In this document: piece by piece, positions 5,409 to 6,266 of the stretch | How the letters are laid out: every line of letters begins with the position of its first letter | How positions within the stretch are numbered: the stretch's first letter is position 1 | Origin: Actinomycetes bacterium | GTDB lineage: Bacteria; Actinomycetota; Actinomycetes; Actinomycetales; Microbacteriaceae | Assembly: GCA_023428065.1 (NCBI GenBank) | Contig: JAEYZI010000026.1 | Location: 1-6,266 of the forward strand | Direction of reading: 5' to 3' | Length of the DNA: 6,266 nt | The notes under the pieces: generated by a model | Database searches by the model: none | What the model saw: the letters and a program-made list of their open reading frames with translations, nothing else | Told to the model about the DNA's origin: nothing | Program-made: the position numbers and the translations under genes

Positions 5409-5865
5409 GTATGTGGTTGCCTGGAGCGAAGGGCGCCGCATACCCACGCGCCCGCAGTCCTCTCATCGGCCCAACGACGCGACCGGCGCCCTATCGAGCA
5501 TCGTCGCCTCACCTGTTTGGGTGGGATTTCTATACGGCGTCGAGTCATCAGTCGCCGTCCCGTTGTATATCCGCCTGGGACCTCAGGAACGTCCGCTGCT
5601 GAAAGTCGGATTCTTCGCAGTGATGATGCTGGTACTCATGCTCCTGGCCTTAATGGATCGCCGCACACTTCGCGCAAGGGGGTTCGATGCGACCCCCGGT
5701 TCGCTATGGATGCTCGCAACACCGATCGCCTACCTTGCAAGGCGAGCCAGGCTAGTCGACGGGGCTGACCGTGGCCCGCTCGTCATCTATCTTGGCCTCC
5801 TCTGCTTCTCGTTCTTAGCCGTGTTGCTCGGAATCGCCCTCGGGATTCAACAACTCGCTGCGTGA
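5398..5865 (+). CDS. Multi-pass membrane protein, unknown function
   Basis: From GTG 5398 the product has 155 residues: about 40 polar N-terminal residues, then hydrophobic segments at about 41-58, 68-86, 101-117 and 128-150. The stretch LMDRRTLRARGFDATPGSLWMLATPIAYL resembles small actinobacterial membrane proteins in which an Asp-Arg-Arg motif after a helix is followed by a Pro-Ile-Ala-Tyr-Leu helix; I know no function for them. The GTG is chosen because a GGGCGGG-type purine stretch lies just upstream (5385-5391) and because it overlaps the preceding gene by 11 bp, suggesting coupled translation. The frame is open further upstream to 5305, but that part reads as shadow of the previous gene. 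The pair may work together at the membrane; that is inference from the overlap. Confidence 0.6.
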   Translation: MKSRYVVAWSEGRRIPTRPQSSHRPNDATGALSSIVASPVWVGFLYGVESSVAVPLYIRLGPQERPLLKVGFFAVMMLVLMLLALMDRRTLRARGFDATPGSLWMLATPIAYLARRARLVDGADRGPLVIYLGLLCFSFLAVLLGIALGIQQLAA

Positions 5866-5881
5866 ACTGAATATAGGTCGC

Positions 5882-5911
5882 CGCCTCGACATCGTCCTTA
5901 GAGCCGAGGCG
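5882..5911 (+). terminator. Weak hairpin after the membrane gene pair
   Basis: CGCCTCG (5882-5888) pairs with CGAGGCG (5905-5911) around a 16-base loop, starting 17 bp after the stop of the second membrane gene. There is no T-run after it, so it is at best a T-poor terminator of the kind proposed for GC-rich genomes. Confidence 0.25.
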
Positions 5912-6000
5912 CAAACGCGCCCCCGCCGCAGTTGTCCGGCTGTAGGTCCGAGTTGGGCATCACGCTCGATCACCCCTCGCGAGCTCAGCGTGTTTCACAC

Positions 6001-6234
6001 ATGGGGAGGGTGGGCGCCGCCGGCGATAACGCAGCGATGGAATCGTTCTTCGCGCTGCTGCAGAAGAATGTCCTCAACAGCCGCCGCTGGGCACGCCGCG
6101 ACGACCTGCGTCTCGCGATCGTGACCTGGATCGAACGGACCTATCACCGGCGCCGCCGGCAGCGCGTCCTCGGCAAGTTGACGCCCGTCGAGTTCGAAGC
6201 CATCATGACCACACCGGCCGCGTCCGCGGCCTAA
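6001..6234 (+). pseudogene. IS3-family transposase (OrfB), C-terminal remnant
   Basis: The frame from MGRVGAAGDNAAMESFFALLQKN to the TAA at 6232-6234 is the end of an IS3-type DDE transposase. GDN.AMESFF carries the third catalytic acidic residue (Glu14 of this stretch). RRDDLRLAIVTWIE and YHRRRRQRVLGKLTPVEFE are the family's usual C-terminal motifs. Only 77 codons remain of a protein of about 280-300 residues; the first two catalytic Asp residues are absent. The same frame continues upstream to a TTG at 5932, but that part does not read as transposase except possibly the last few residues. The copy was therefore truncated near 5980-6000. It cannot be active alone. Confidence 0.85.
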
Positions 6235-6266
6235 CACGAAGAGTCACCAAGACCCTCAGCAGTCCC
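6001..6266 (+). mobile_element. IS3-family insertion sequence, right-end fragment
   Basis: The fragment covers the transposase 3' end and the 32 bases after its stop. The sequence after the stop (GTCACCAAGACCCTCAGCAG and beyond) looks like an IS3-type right terminal repeat: read in reverse it begins GGGACTGCTGAGGGTC, similar in style to other actinobacterial IS3 ends. The outermost bases and any target duplication lie beyond the window. I found no matching left repeat inside the window, so the left end is lost. Confidence 0.6.

Noticed and set aside
5932..6000. TTG start extending the transposase fragment
   Set aside because: The residues do not resemble the transposase, and TTG lacks a ribosome binding site; the frame is open by chance upstream of the remnant.

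Overview
The window looks like a piece of a high-GC actinobacterial chromosome, most likely Microbacteriaceae or a close relative. The evidence is the strong G/C third-position bias in the first 4.1 kb, the pstCAB gene order, a PstA with extra N-terminal membrane segments, and the style of the conserved protein beside tRNA-Lys. This placement is inference from codon use and protein character; no search was run.

Layout. Positions 1-60 are runs of G and C, possibly a pstS-pstC intergenic hairpin or a poorly sequenced contig end. Positions 90-2915 hold pstC, pstA and pstB, the membrane and ATPase parts of the high-affinity phosphate importer, tightly packed on the + strand; pstS would be expected just upstream, outside the window. 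Positions 2916-3427 are a convergent intergenic region with eight copies of a 14-bp self-complementary motif, five in one orientation and then three in the other, facing each other across a 78-bp centre. Positions 3428-4060 (- strand) encode a conserved alpha-helical protein of unknown function. A complete tRNA-Lys(TTT) gene lies at 4118-4193.

From the 3' end of the tRNA onward the character changes. Base composition is less GC-rich and the genes are fragmentary or unfamiliar, as in a decayed integrated element. The tail of a large serine recombinase runs (- strand) straight into the antisense of the tRNA. It is joined near 4495 to the C-terminal part of an FtsX-like ABC permease (+ strand), so each gene has lost its 5' part at the same junction. 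Two small unknown membrane proteins follow and overlap by 11 bp. The window ends with the last 77 codons of an IS3-type transposase and probably the start of its right terminal repeat.

How the parts fit. PstC and PstA form the channel and PstB powers it. The tRNA-Lys/recombinase boundary looks like the attachment-site edge of an old mobile element whose middle has been deleted. No intact new defence or metabolic system is visible. The features most worth following up are the facing repeat arrays after pstB and the recombinase/tRNA/permease junction.
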